A stretch of DNA of 64,000 bases from NCBI GenBank assembly GCA_029237695.1, contig CM055265.1, positions 39,559,292 to 39,623,291 of the forward strand, in the 5' to 3' direction. The notes under the pieces were generated by a model that was given only the letters and a program-made list of their open reading frames with translations, was not told the DNA's origin and ran no database searches. This DNA is from Conchocele bisecta (Eukaryota; Mollusca; Bivalvia; Lucinida; Thyasiridae). Position 1 is the first letter of the stretch, and each line of letters begins with the position of its first letter. Positions 43,566-53,578 of the stretch are shown one piece after another. Both the position numbers and the translations under genes were made by a program.

Positions 43566-43656
43566 CAGTCACGTCACTTGCGGAATGGCCAACAGTGAAT
43601 ATCCTGATATGCCCTATGCTGGTAACAAATATCCTGCTTCTGCTTTGGTCAGCATG
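43566..43656 (-). CDS. Candidate exon 2 of unidentified minus-strand gene
   Basis: Minus strand, 91 nt between CATCTAAATTGGCAG and the strong donor GTAAGACG. It is open in phase 0 for 30 codons (HADQSRSRIFVTSIGH, IRIFTVGHSASDVT), ending one base into a codon. That matches exon 1 (ends phase 0) and exon 3 (starts after one base). Alternating hydrophobic residues suggest beta strands. Confidence 0.45.
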
Positions 43657-43956
43657 CTGCCAATTTAGATGAAGGTCACGAAAGCTTATCAGGCTTGGCA
43701 GCATGTTATTCCCAATAATTAGATTGTACAATGTCCCAGACATGTATCAGATGAGCATCGGCCGAAAGCCGGTTCATTGTCTCTTCAGAACAGGTCGATC
43801 ATTGTAAGTGAACACTATGAGGTTTAGATCTGAATATGAGCTGTCCGTTCTTGTAGATATCACGTACATATGTGTTCCTGCTTCCACAAACGAACGATTG
43901 CATATCGTGTACACCTCGTTTCGACATCGTTTTCATTTTTATAATTATAAAACGAT

Positions 43957-44000
43957 GTTTTCGTTGGTTTAAACGTGGCACGTTTAGACCAACGAAAATA
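43957..44000. repeat. Short hairpin
   Basis: TTTTCGTTGGTTTAAACGTG and complement, in an area rich in ACGTTCGTTT-like words (43900-44210). Confidence 0.5.
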
Positions 44001-44206
44001 TCAGTTTTTTTTATAAGTACATACATGTACAGTGAAAAACGATGCGTTGAAAGAAATGACATGAGTTTAAATAGTTGAACGCCGGGTATTTAAACGAAAC
44101 TATCGTTTTCACGTACAAATGCACAAACGATAATCGTTTCTAAGCATATCATAGTACAAAACCGTCGTTTTTACTTCGTTTGCCATTCGTTTACGTTCGT
44201 TTCATT

Positions 44207-44443
44207 AATGAGACACGCCATGTGATTTTGTACCTCTGCGTGATTTCATTAAATACGTTTACAAAATTTACAATATTTTTCATAAATAAAGTCAGAGTAC
44301 TTACGGAATTATATTTTGCATGTACTCTGAATATTTTGTCTTCTTTTGACGCCATTTACGGAAAATATTGTAAATTTTGTAAACATATTTCATGAAATTA
44401 CTTAGATGTTCGAAGGTACAAAATCACATGGCGTGTCTCATTT
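44207..44443. mobile_element. Family I TIR element, full copy
   Basis: GAGACACGCCATGTGATTTT and its complement AAAATCACATGGCGTGTCTC at the ends. Inner CAAAATTTACAATATTTT arms, and a small AGAGTAC hairpin in the middle. Confidence 0.75.
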
Positions 44444-44546
44444 GTGAACCTATAACAAATCTTCTGTATGATCACACTTGATGTCTACAACAACGAGCTC
44501 GTCATATTCAGAGTCTAGCCCTTTGAATGTGGGAATCATAAAATTT

Positions 44547-44640
44547 CGTCTGCTGCTATGTTGTATTATATTTTGTTTTCCTTCTCAAGAACAACACCGT
44601 TTGGCAGCACTTTAGAATCATTTACATTGCTCCGGAGATC
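44547..44640. mobile_element. Family Q half element
   Basis: CGTCTGCTGCTATG and GTTTGGCAGCACTTTAGAAT. One arm only. Confidence 0.5.
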
Positions 44641-44794
44641 ATTGGTAGGTAAATCATAAATTAGAATTTCAAAATCAATTCATTACAATGTACAATGCTA
44701 TGGTGACTAGTTAGAGATCTTTTGTTTCTTCGTTATTTCGCAGCGTAGAGACGAACATATTTACATGTAGAGCTCATTCATTCGTGTATATGCA

Positions 44795-45600
44795 GCGTAG
44801 AGACATTATAGGAATGAATGGCCTTTTTGTGGAATTTATCGGGGTATAAACTTGGAAAAGCCACTTTCGCAATTGGCGATAAAAATAAACAATTGGCGAT
44901 ACAAAATTACAATTTTCGAAAAAAACTTTTTTTTTTCGAAAATTGTACTTTTTTTATCGCCAATTGTTTATTTTTATCCTATTGGTTATTATAGGAATGA
45001 TTGGCCTTTTTTGTGGAATTTATCGGGGGTATAAACTTGGAAAAGTCGCGGGAATACTGGACGAAGGCCGGAAGGCCTCGTCCAGTATTCCCGAGACTTT
45101 TCTAAGTTTTCCAACTTTTCCACAAAAAGGCCATTCATTTCTTATAATTCCAGCATTTGAAATAAATTCATCAAGAAAATGTGTTTATTTTCCGTTTTCT
45201 TAAGAATTATTTTAACTGCGCCTCACGGTTACGGAAAGTAGTTCGGCGTCGGAGTTTACTGGGATATACATTTTGGACAGAGACTTGATACGAGCCAATC
45301 AAATGTTAGGGAATTGTGTAAATATGTTTGTGCTGGAATTATACATGTGTACATTCGAATTCATTATTTCGTTTCTACGCAGCTTGAGACGAACATGTGT
45401 ACATTCAAAGTTCATTCCTTCGTTTCTACGCAACGTAGAGACGAACATTAAGAATATTAAATTTCGTCTCTAGGCGTATAAATGAAAGACGAAACCAATT
45501 ACCAATCGTTTACGGAGCAATTCAATGACGGAAATTCCACTATATTATTATTATTAGTATTAGTATTATTATTCAATTGGACGGACATGTCTCCGTGCAC
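44795..45600. mobile_element. Family S element, copy 1 (with hairpins)
   Basis: A broken left hairpin (GGAATGAATGGCCTTTTTGT), then a hairpin at 44889-44966 (CAATTGGCGAT and complement around TTTTCGAAAAAAACTTTT). A main hairpin follows at 44997-45150 (GGGAATACTGGACGAAGGCC and complement). Next is a unique tail (GTAGTTCGGCGTCGGAGTTT) ending CGGACATGTCTCCGTGCAC. Directly repeated at 45800-46258. Confidence 0.65.
45542..45575. repeat. ATT/AGT triplet microsatellite
   Basis: TTATTATTATTAGTATTAG-type simple repeat. The equivalent position in the second S copy (about 46180-46225) also holds a triplet repeat. Confidence 0.75.
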
Positions 45601-45671
45601 ATAAAGACTATTTCTCGAAAGTATACCATCTTTGGCGATCTATAAAAAGTACGTTAACTATTAGTATTACA

Positions 45672-45718
45672 CATTGTTTTAAAGTCACTCTTTTTATTAA
45701 ATTTTCGACCACTTGGTC
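45672..45718. repeat. Half of the family I inner hairpin
   Basis: ATTGTTTTAAAGTCACTCTT then TTTATTAAATTTTCGACCA, one arm of 13767-13859. Confidence 0.6.
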
Positions 45719-45799
45719 TTTATCAAAATAGTATGAAAATGTATCGGCAGTATGACGTTCATAGTGTAGCAGTAAACCGGATGTTATGGGCCGGACAAT

Positions 45800-46258
45800 A
45801 TAGGAATGAATGGCCTTTTTGTGGAATTTATCGTGGTATAAACTTGGAAAAGTCGCGGGAATACTGGACGAAGGCCGGAAGGCCTCGTCCAGTATTCCCG
45901 CGACTTTTCCAAGTTTATATCCCCGATAAATTCCACAAAAAGGCCATTCATTCCTTATAATTCCAGCATTTGAAATAAATTCATCAAGAAAATGTGTTTA
46001 TTTTCCGTTTTCTTAAGAATGTTACTGAAAGTAGTTCGGCGTTGGAGTTTACTGGGATATAAATTTTGGACAGAGACTTGCTACAGGCCAATCAAATGTT
46101 AGGGAATTGTGTAAATATTTTTGTGCTGGAATTATTGTGTATTAACTGTGCTTCACTTCGGAGGTTATTGGAAATTACTATTATTATTACATTTGTATTT
46201 GTATTATTAGTAGTAGTAGTAGTATTCAATTGCACGGACATGTCTCCATGCACATAAC
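45800..46258. mobile_element. Family S element, copy 2
   Basis: Perfect hairpin 45800-45958 (ATAGGAATGAATGGCCTTTT, GGAATACTGGACGAAGGCC, with complements), then the same tail as copy 1 (AAGTAGTTCGGCGTTGGAGT, CGGACATGTCTCCATGCAC). An inverted third copy lies at 56440-56800. Confidence 0.7.
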
Positions 46259-46440
46259 CACTATTTCCTGGAATTATGCGGTCTTTGACGAGCTATAACA
46301 ACAACGCTAAGTGGGAGATAGTTCTAGTATAGGCCTGGCGTAATGGAGGAGAGCCATTATACAAACACATAAACCCAGCAGGACGTGACTCGAGATGATC
46401 CATTACAATCTGGGACACGCCACCACAAAACGGGGCTTAC

Positions 46441-46528
46441 CGACTTTTTAACAGATATATGTGGTTCCAAATCGATTACCATGTTTATGCGGCCTGATAC
46501 GGGGTCATAGTTTTCGGTAATCGTTGCT
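46441..46528 (-). CDS. Candidate exon 1 (most upstream found) of unidentified minus-strand gene
   Basis: Minus strand, 88 nt between CGCTATTGAACAG and the strong donor GTAAGC. One base completes a codon, then 29 codons follow (ATITENYDPVSGRINM to EPHISVKKS), ending at a codon boundary. There are no stops and no repeat similarity. The start phase (2) means more exons must lie upstream, at higher coordinates. They were not identified and could be outside the window. Confidence 0.5.
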
Positions 46529-46546
46529 CTGTTCAATAGCGGACAG

Positions 46547-46589
46547 TATAGGCCCTGATCAGACTGCGCAAATGCTGATCAGGGCCTAT
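46547..46589. repeat. Short hairpin, family O-like
   Basis: ATAGGCCCTGATCAG and CTGATCAGGGCCTAT around CTGCGCAAATG. Confidence 0.6.
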
Positions 46590-46599
46590 GCTGTTCGCA

Positions 46600-47550
46600 A
46601 GCGCAATAAGCTACATTTTGTCGCGCCACGCCACGTATCACAGTTAAACAGAATATTCTCATCGATTGTAATCCACTTAATTTCTGTCCGTGTTGCATAT
46701 GATGTCCATCAATAAACTGTCGTAATTCGTCAGGAAAATACGTCCTGAATTATCGCAAAATAATGTCATATTGTTCGTAATTAATGTCATATTGTTCGTA
46801 AATGACTTGGATAGGGTGACAGTTTTAGTCTGTTCTTGTCGACGACGTGATGTAATACATATACATGTACGTGTACTAATCTATTATGTTGACGAATTGT
46901 TTAGAACAGAATGTTTGCCCACAAATAGTGTTCGTCCTGACTCACGGATCGTATTTGTCAAATAGTTCAGCAATTCAGTTTGAATGGCTAACCGTGTAGG
47001 CACTGACTAAACTGCATCGGTGCGAATAATGGCATGGGCCTACCATGTGCACACATATCGTAAGGCCCTCTTGCTAAGTGGGTAACTGAGCGAAATTTGA
47101 CACGATAATGCACAGGAATGATACAATAACGCCGGAAACGGTATGACAGTACGGCTAGACTCACTAATTAAACATGGTAAGGGTTTCAGTATTTTATTTC
47201 GATGAAGGGATATGTTGTGATAGCTAGTTTGAATCCGATGGTTTTGAAAATAAATACAGCGAATCGAGTCACCAAGCAGTATATGTGCACGATCACAGGA
47301 CTCGGACCTACGACCCAGTAAATGGCGCATTCGAAAATAGTTACACACATCCATTTCAGAAATCTTCGATGGGCTAACATTTTCGAAGGGCCATTAGTCT
47401 TCCACGTGGCCACCACTAAAAGAGACAGTCAAATGGAATGACGACGCTGAATATGTTGCCGCCATATGACAAGTCAGGAAATGGGAAAAACCCGCGTACC
47501 GTCATAATAATAGTATAGACATTGCATGTGCTTTATGAAACATGTGTTTG
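46600..47550. other. Repeat-poor segment with open frames, no gene assigned
   Basis: A direct AATGTCATATTGTTCGTAA repeat occurs at 46762-46800. Minus-strand text near 46700-46620 (IKWITIDENILFNCD) and 47416-47186 (acceptor CTGTCTCTTTTAG) is open but lacks good donors or has rival frames. It may hold upstream exons of the minus-strand gene. Confidence 0.3.
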
Positions 47551-47557
47551 TTAAATA

Positions 47558-47625
47558 CAGTGGAACCTCTCTAAACCGGACACCCTGGGAAGTCCCAGGG
47601 TGTCCGGTTTAGAGATGTTCCACTG
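47558..47625. mobile_element. Family B mini-palindrome, copy
   Basis: CAGTGGAACCTCTCTAAACC and complement, TA flanks. One arm has AGAGATGTTCC. Confidence 0.8.
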
Positions 47626-47741
47626 TAAATAGGTAAATAAACACTCCAAGAAATGAGTGTGTGCTTTGCGAAGAGGAACACACATTAACATACTAGATAC
47701 ATTTGAACTAAACTCAGCATATTACGAATACAGATATGTTC

Positions 47742-47770
47742 TGTGTGTTCGGTTTAGAGAGGTTCTACTG
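47742..47770. mobile_element. Family B right-half with longer tail
   Basis: TGTGTTCGGTTTAGAGAGGT then CTACTG/TA. The preceding text (ATACATTTGAACTAAACT, ACAGATATGTTCTG) recurs before the next half at 48982-49012, so the family has a longer member. Confidence 0.6.
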
Positions 47771-47914
47771 TATTTCGTTGTACCTAATTATCAAGCAATA
47801 TAGTTAAACGAAATCATCTTTGACGGATATACTGACGGACGGATTGTCCAGAAGTGATGTATGTGTGCATTTGCGACCAGCGGTGTCCCAGCATGTCCAT
47901 CCGCGGATTATAAC

Positions 47915-48174
47915 CAGTAGCCTATTTCACCAAAATTGCAAATTATACTTATCTTGCTAAGTACACTTTGAGGGAGAAATTTTATGTATTACATTGTGGC
48001 TGTGATATACTAATAAATTCAGTATAATAATTATGCATTCTTTTAATCATCAGATATATGTAGTCGTTAGGTCTATATGAAATAATGCATTGCGAGAAAT
48101 ATAAATGATTACTCCCTCAAAAAAGTATACTTCGCTAGATAAGTACGCTTAGTAATTTGGTGAAATCGGCTACA
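47915..48174. mobile_element. Family C MITE, copy 9, internally deleted
   Basis: Both TIRs (CAGTAGCCTATTTCACCAAA and GGTGAAATCGGCTAC). The left half of the stem is largely gone. Confidence 0.8.
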
Positions 48175-48485
48175 GGGCCTACATTATTTGCCATACATCA
48201 CTGATGTAGCCGTACAATCGTTAGCAGTAATATATACTCAGCGACAAAAGAAACCGTACAGTTTTTAAAAGAGCACACCTATATTTCTAAACGAATTGTA
48301 ATACCTTTTTCTATCAAATATACCTTTAAAATAAAATGTTGAGCCGATACAATAAACAAAATGCCAATTGATATTGCTTAATCACGTGTAAGTCATCAAA
48401 GTTCGCTAGCGCTCGCTACAAAATTAATTTATTAAAAATTCAATATATGAACTATTACTATTACCGTACTTAATATACTGACTGT

Positions 48486-48932
48486 CTGTTCCACATTTTG
48501 CTGCCGAAGAACCTTTAGCCATTACACACATTAAATCTTAAACATATATAAATATAAGTAGTTTTTTTTATCAATAACAAGAAAGTCACCGTCCCAAAAC
48601 AAAATTATTTGAAGAAATTCCATCAAATATTGATTTTATTGCGAAAAAACGATTTTCCTATGGGAATTTAACATGGGGGCTAAAATAGATTTGTTTACAA
48701 ATATTTTTTTATTTGTGGACCGATACATCATTTCCAAGCTATCTAGCCAGGTTTCGGAGTCAATTTCCAATTTTTCGCTATAAAATCAATATTTAATGGA
48801 ATTTCATCAAACAGAAAATATTAGGGAGGGTGACTTTTTTGTTATTAGTGAAAAAGTACTTACATTTAAATATCTTTTAGATTTAATGTGTTTAATAGCC
48901 AAAGGTTCTTCGGCAGAAAAACGTGGAACAGA
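48486..48932. mobile_element. Family K TIR element, short copy
   Basis: TIR GTTCCACATTTTGCTGCCGA and its complement (AGAAAAACGTGGAAC). The interior is an inverted arrangement of CAATAAAATC/GATTTTATTGCG and TAACATGGGGGC. About 450 bp against 1.16 kb for the long copy. Confidence 0.75.
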
Positions 48933-48981
48933 CTTATAGATACATTTAAACTAAACTAAACAAATTAAGAACACAGATGTT

Positions 48982-49012
48982 TTCTGGGTGTTTGTTTAGA
49001 GAGTTTATACTG
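48982..49012. mobile_element. Family B right-half fragment
   Basis: TCTGGGTGTTTGTTTAGAGA, decayed, ending ACTG/TA. Confidence 0.5.
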
Positions 49013-49172
49013 TAGTACAGGCGATACATGTTTATACAGTGTGCATACATGAACAGGAGTTGACAAGCTTGTTACAGCTTAAGCGAATTCGTATACAAAG
49101 TTGCCCTTTTTTGTGAAATCTGTTGGTTGATGCAATACTCTCAATTGGCTCTCATGTCTTAAATTCCCACAG

Positions 49173-49292
49173 ACCAAGCTGTTATATGGCGCCCCTGGGC
49201 AGAACCAGCTGGTAGAGCAGAAAATACAATTGTATTTGTCAGATGGCAGTCTGTGCGATATTGCCCTGTCACGGGTTGGTCATCGTTGTGAC
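49173..49292 (+). CDS. Possible plus-strand exon, 40 codons, strand ambiguous
   Basis: CATGTCTTAAATTCCCACAG is a good plus-strand acceptor and GTATGTAA a usable donor. Between them 40 codons are open from boundary to boundary (TKLLYGAPGQNQLVEQKIQL, SDGSLCDIALSRVGHRCD). The minus strand over the same bases is also open (TGQYRTDCHLTNTIVF), so either strand could be the coding one. No partner exon was found. Product unknown. Confidence 0.3.
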
Positions 49293-49813
49293 GTATGTAA
49301 AAGCAGACGACAATGAGCGATCCCAGGAGACCGTGTAATCGCTTCATTTGTCCTGATATATGCAAACCACGCCACAAAGGAATCGGCCCGCAGTAAGCAC
49401 GATAATGAGAGAATCACGATTCCATGAGCTGCATGGGAGGTGACTTTGGAATAGGAACTCCTAGACATACGTAATCAGTTCATGACAAGACCAAACTCTT
49501 CACCTACAGGTGCGCTTCAAATAGAGCAACAGTGACACTTCTAGCGAATTTACCAGATATGTACGTGTATGTACTAGTGTAGATCAAGCGATGGAACTGA
49601 TATATCTTGATACAACTGACGTGGCGTCTTCTGTCCCGATTCGTTATATGCGAATGTTGTGGTACAATTTGGTTCTTCTTCATGGATGGGTTACTAGAGA
49701 CACAACAATGCCGGTACAACCACTATATCAGAGCATAGAGAACTTACTACGACAATAACAGACCTGATGCGTGTACCAGACAGTGTGTACCATCACCATA
49801 TATTGATATGCAC
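49293..49813. other. Repeat-poor segment with competing open frames
   Basis: No TIR elements. Another plus-strand acceptor, AACTCTTCACCTACAG, occurs near 49509 with a short open run after it. Minus-strand frames at 49280-49468 and 49504-49719 are also open. Likely unique DNA of a gene region. No gene assigned. Confidence 0.3.
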
Positions 49814-49880
49814 AAGAGAAAATGTAAGGACTATATTTGGGATCAGCTACTGATCCCAAACATGGTCCTTACATTTTCTC
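49814..49880. repeat. Hairpin, 67 bp
   Basis: GAGAAAATGTAAGGAC and complement around TTTGGGATCAGCTACTGATC. Confidence 0.7.
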
Positions 49881-50059
49881 CTGATTTTTCTTTCAATGAT
49901 GGAACGGCCGTCACAGGGGATGCTAGTTAATGACCAACAAATTGTTGCGGGACCGGAAAGAGCAGAAACATGAATACATTTATGGAAAACGACGTTCCGT
50001 GGATGTAGACACCTTGCATAAGCTTTCCGCTGCCAGGCCTACAAAGAGAGAATAAAGGC

Positions 50060-50480
50060 TAACTAGTTCGAACGCGATGCACTCTTATGGGAACGATATG
50101 TTATGTCACGGGAACGCCATAGCTAATTCGCAGAGGCATCGCAGCTGGGGCCGCAGGGGCCGCGGTCGCGGCCCCAGTATTTTGGCGTGGCGGCCCCAAT
50201 AGTTTGGCAAGCTGGGTGGAGGTTGTGTGGCCCTAATATTGTATATTGTAACGGGAAATCGCGTCTGAGGCGTTCTGGTTTTCCAAATTTTCTTGGAGGA
50301 GGACCTCCAAACCACCCGCCCTACGATGTGCATCGCGCGTCATTAACCATTTTTTACGAGGGTGCCTCGCGGCCCCAATGTCAGCTTCCTTCCGACGCGC
50401 ATGGACTCGTGAAAACGTGATGCTATCTCGAGGTAATGAGAAGCTATGTCGTGAGAGCGAGATAGAAAACAGTTTGCATG
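50060..50480. mobile_element. GC-rich repeat block, probable transposon fragment
   Basis: Contains GGGGCCGCAGGGGCCGCGGT and TGGAGGAGGACCTCCAAACC dyads. It is flanked by loosely repeated words (ATGGGAACGATATGTTATGT at the left, TATCTCGAGGTAATGAGAAG at the right) that recall the 21-bp fold-back units. Open frames on both strands are not credible genes. Confidence 0.35.
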
Positions 50481-50669
50481 TACATTTTAAGCTGCTGTAC
50501 ATGCAAGAATCATACTCATTTCACCTTTTCAACATTGGCACAACTGGTTTGTCCGGAAATCAAGTGCTCGGAACTTATCTCGCTAAACCTTGTGTGAAGT
50601 ACAATTTGGTAACTATTTATTATAGTGCAATGATGACATTGTCTTGTATAGAAGCCATATACGTGGCTG

Positions 50670-50870
50670 TGACTAGAGAAATAGGGCCTATTGTTTTATG
50701 ACTATTGTAGCTGCTGATCAAATAACACACTTCCATAGCCTGATAACGATCTATATTGTTAGAAGCATAGCGGGTTTCATTGATGTGCAGATCCTGATCA
50801 GATTGTGTGGATACACTGATCGCAAAATCTATAAACACCCATTTCTCCAGTCGCAGCCGCAATGACATGA
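50670..50870. mobile_element. Family O TIR element
   Basis: GTGGCTGTGACTAGAGAAAT left, CCCATTTCTCCAGTCGCAGC right. Confidence 0.65.
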
Positions 50871-51002
50871 AATAGATGGTTATATGGTGGCTACGGTGCG
50901 GTGTCTAGACGATCTCCTTCCATTCCTTCAATGGAGGGCTTGAGGAGAGTTGTCATTATTTACTAATTGTGTTACAAAGCAGCTACATATGGTCACAAAT
51001 CT

Positions 51003-51356
51003 ACGGAGCCCCACAAGGGACGTAGCATTCTTTTTTTTATTAATTCGTTCCCACGAAATAACCATTCGTTCCCTCGATTTAACAATTCTTTCCCATGAAT
51101 TAACAATTCGAGGGAACAAATTGTTAATTCGAAGGAACGAATTGTTAATTCGAGGGAACGAATTGTTAAATTGAGTTAATTCGTGGGAACGAATTGTTAA
51201 TTCGTGGGAACGAATTGTTAATTCGAGGGAATTAATTGTTATATCGTGGGAACGAATTGTTCTTTCGAGGGAACGAATTGTTAAATTGAGGGAACGAATT
51301 GTTATTTCGTGGGAACGAATTAATAAAATAAATCCATGTCCCCTGCCGGGCTCCGT
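51003..51356. mobile_element. Fold-back element with 21-bp units, copy 3
   Basis: Ends ACGGAGCCCCACAAGGGACG and CCCCTGCCGGGCTCCGT. Units flip from CTCGATTTAACAATTC to GGAACAAATTGTTAATTCG at about 51110. Shorter array than copy 2, with one unit internally truncated (TTGAGTTAATTCG). Confidence 0.8.
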
Positions 51357-51679
51357 ACTGATCATTCCTGTTCCTGTCACCATCACATACACCATTCAGT
51401 TGTGAGTGCCCCGTCACGGCGAAAGGAGGATTAATTAATTTGCGTCCAGACCAGCATGTGTACCTCGTGTTCGTTCATCTAGCATGTCGTTAGTGTGTCT
51501 TTATCATTTTGAAACATTTGCGAATACCAAGTATCCACGGGTGCATACAACAATATTATATACCTCGCACGAGGTGCTTAACAACGTATTGTCGTGTTTT
51601 ATTGTAAACGTTTAATGTTGATAACAATATATTGTCATTAAAATACATTGCAATTGACCCTTACACTGCCGAATTAAAT

Positions 51680-51841
51680 GTTGTCGTCTGCTGTTTATTT
51701 TTTATTTTCGATTTTTCTCATCAAAAACATGGTTTGACAGCATTTTAGAATCAATTCCAGTGGAAATAATTATAAAGTGCTGTCAAACCGTGTCTTTATT
51801 GAGAAAGAATGCAAAATATATAGCATCAGCAGACGACAATT
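51680..51841. mobile_element. Family Q palindromic element, full copy
   Basis: TTGTCGTCTGCTG and CAGCAGACGACAA outer ends. Inner AAACATGGTTTGACAGCATT and its complement. Confidence 0.75.
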
Positions 51842-52071
51842 TTTCGTGCTCAGCAATCTAAGGGTTAAGAGTTGCGCACAAGTTTTCAACACTTACAGAC
51901 AGTGTCTGTTGACCCAACAATCTAGTTAGAAGCATCAGTGACCTTGTCTGACAGAAAAGCGAAAGCCCCTGGTCAGACAAGAAATTGTATACCACAATGC
52001 TGTATAATATATGTATTTGGGGCGGCGGAAGATAAAAAGTAATCTTTATGTTGGCGACCAACGGAAACCCT

Positions 52072-52314
52072 GGGGGCCGTTTCACTAAACTGTGTACGAC
52101 TAAAATGTTCGTAAGTGCATAATTATGATAGTCTGTAAATTGCACATTAACAATGTTTTCTTGTAAACAATTACTGGATTTGCATTTATTGAGCATAGGC
52201 TGCATATGCAGCCTATGCTCAATAAATGCAAATCCATCAATTGAAATTTCCAGACGATCCTAACTTTGCACTTACGAAGATTTCAGTCGTACGAAGTTTA
52301 GTGAAACGGGCCCC
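52072..52314. mobile_element. Family A MITE, copy 13
   Basis: Complete, with GGCTGCATATGCAGCC core and TGCATTTATTGAGCATAGG arms. Confidence 0.85.
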
Positions 52315-52561
52315 AGATCAGCCTATCCATCCGCGCAGTCTGATCATGGTCCGCGCTGGTTGTCGCCGTTCTATCAGTGGACAACTGTTTTGCCTTTGAG
52401 TAGTGTTGAGAGAGTCACACATTGTTGTTGATCATGAGCAACACTGACTACAAATGTAACTTTTCTCTAAAGGCGGCTCATATGATATTGCCAGTAACGT
52501 GTATATTTGCGTCCGAATAGTCTGGTCATTGTTTAGTATTTTAGCATTCACGGTTCAGCAT

Positions 52562-53578
52562 TTAAAGGTACATACCCAGTCAGTAGGCACACAATATTCT
52601 TTATATCAGAGACATCATTTGAGACATTTTCTGGAAAAATAAACATTCATTCACAATTACACGACGTATTCATTGGCATTATTATGCATATTATATCAGA
52701 CGTAAATTTCCACACTGTTATCCGGGGCGATAACCGCGTTTCCTTAAAATGTCAACGGACATTAATATTTGTTCTTTTTATTTATTTTTTGATGTGTAAT
52801 GATCATACTTTATAAACCGTCGAAAATATTATTGTTTTCAGGTGACACATTTAATTAGCATAAATAATAAAACAATATCATGCCTCATTTGCATATGAAA
52901 ATAGCCTGATACCACCGCAAGTCACTATCAGTAAAATAAATATTACTAATTATTACCCAACCTCCTATGTAAATTGTAATTCGTTAGTTTTGACTGTGTT
53001 CCTCATTTTTTACATTCGGCCGCTTGACTATGAAACAGTTTCACGCGCAGGCAATAGTACTTTAATTTCTTCACCCTACTATTGACTGGTCTTGTGACTT
53101 GCTTTGCCTCGGATCGAATCACATGATAAATCGAGCCAATGAAAACGCGTTTGAGCACGCGAATCGTCATTTCCGTTTCATGGAGCGCGGACAGATGTAA
53201 ACATTGTGGCTTGTAGCGTTTTAGAACTTTGTTGGGTAATAAAACAACTATTTCATTGCCATTCGGGGAACAGTCAAAACTATTGCCCCGAGATGCTGTG
53301 GACGACCCGATGAACTATTGCCCGAGGCCGCAGAGCGACCCGATGAACTATTGCCCGAGGCCGCAGAGGCGGCCTCTGCGCAATAGTTCATCGGGTCGTC
53401 CACAGCATCTCGGGGCAATAGTTTTGACTGTTCCCCGAATGGCAATGAAATAGTTGTATAATGTTTATATCTGTATAGCAGGTAAATTTTAGAACTGGTG
53501 GAATAGTGACACAATTATACACTTATTTAATTGCTATACATAACATTTTGTGCCTACTGAGTGGGCATGTACCTTTAA
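52562..53578. mobile_element. Family D TTAA element, copy 6, with insertion
   Basis: TTAA at both ends (52562-52565 and 53575-53578). The D sequence is continuous to ATAAATATTACTAAT (about 52950) and resumes at TAATGTTTATATCTGTATAG (about 53459). The intervening 500 bp is foreign. Confidence 0.7.
53245..53458. repeat. Long GC-rich perfect hairpin inside a D element
   Basis: Arms of about 85-105 bp (TCATTGCCATTCGGGGAACA, CCCCGAGATGCTGTGGACGA, and complements). The apex contains GGCCGCAGAGGCGGCC. The left arm carries one extra direct unit (CGATGAACTATTGCCCGAGG twice). It differs strongly in GC content from the surroundings. Confidence 0.8.
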
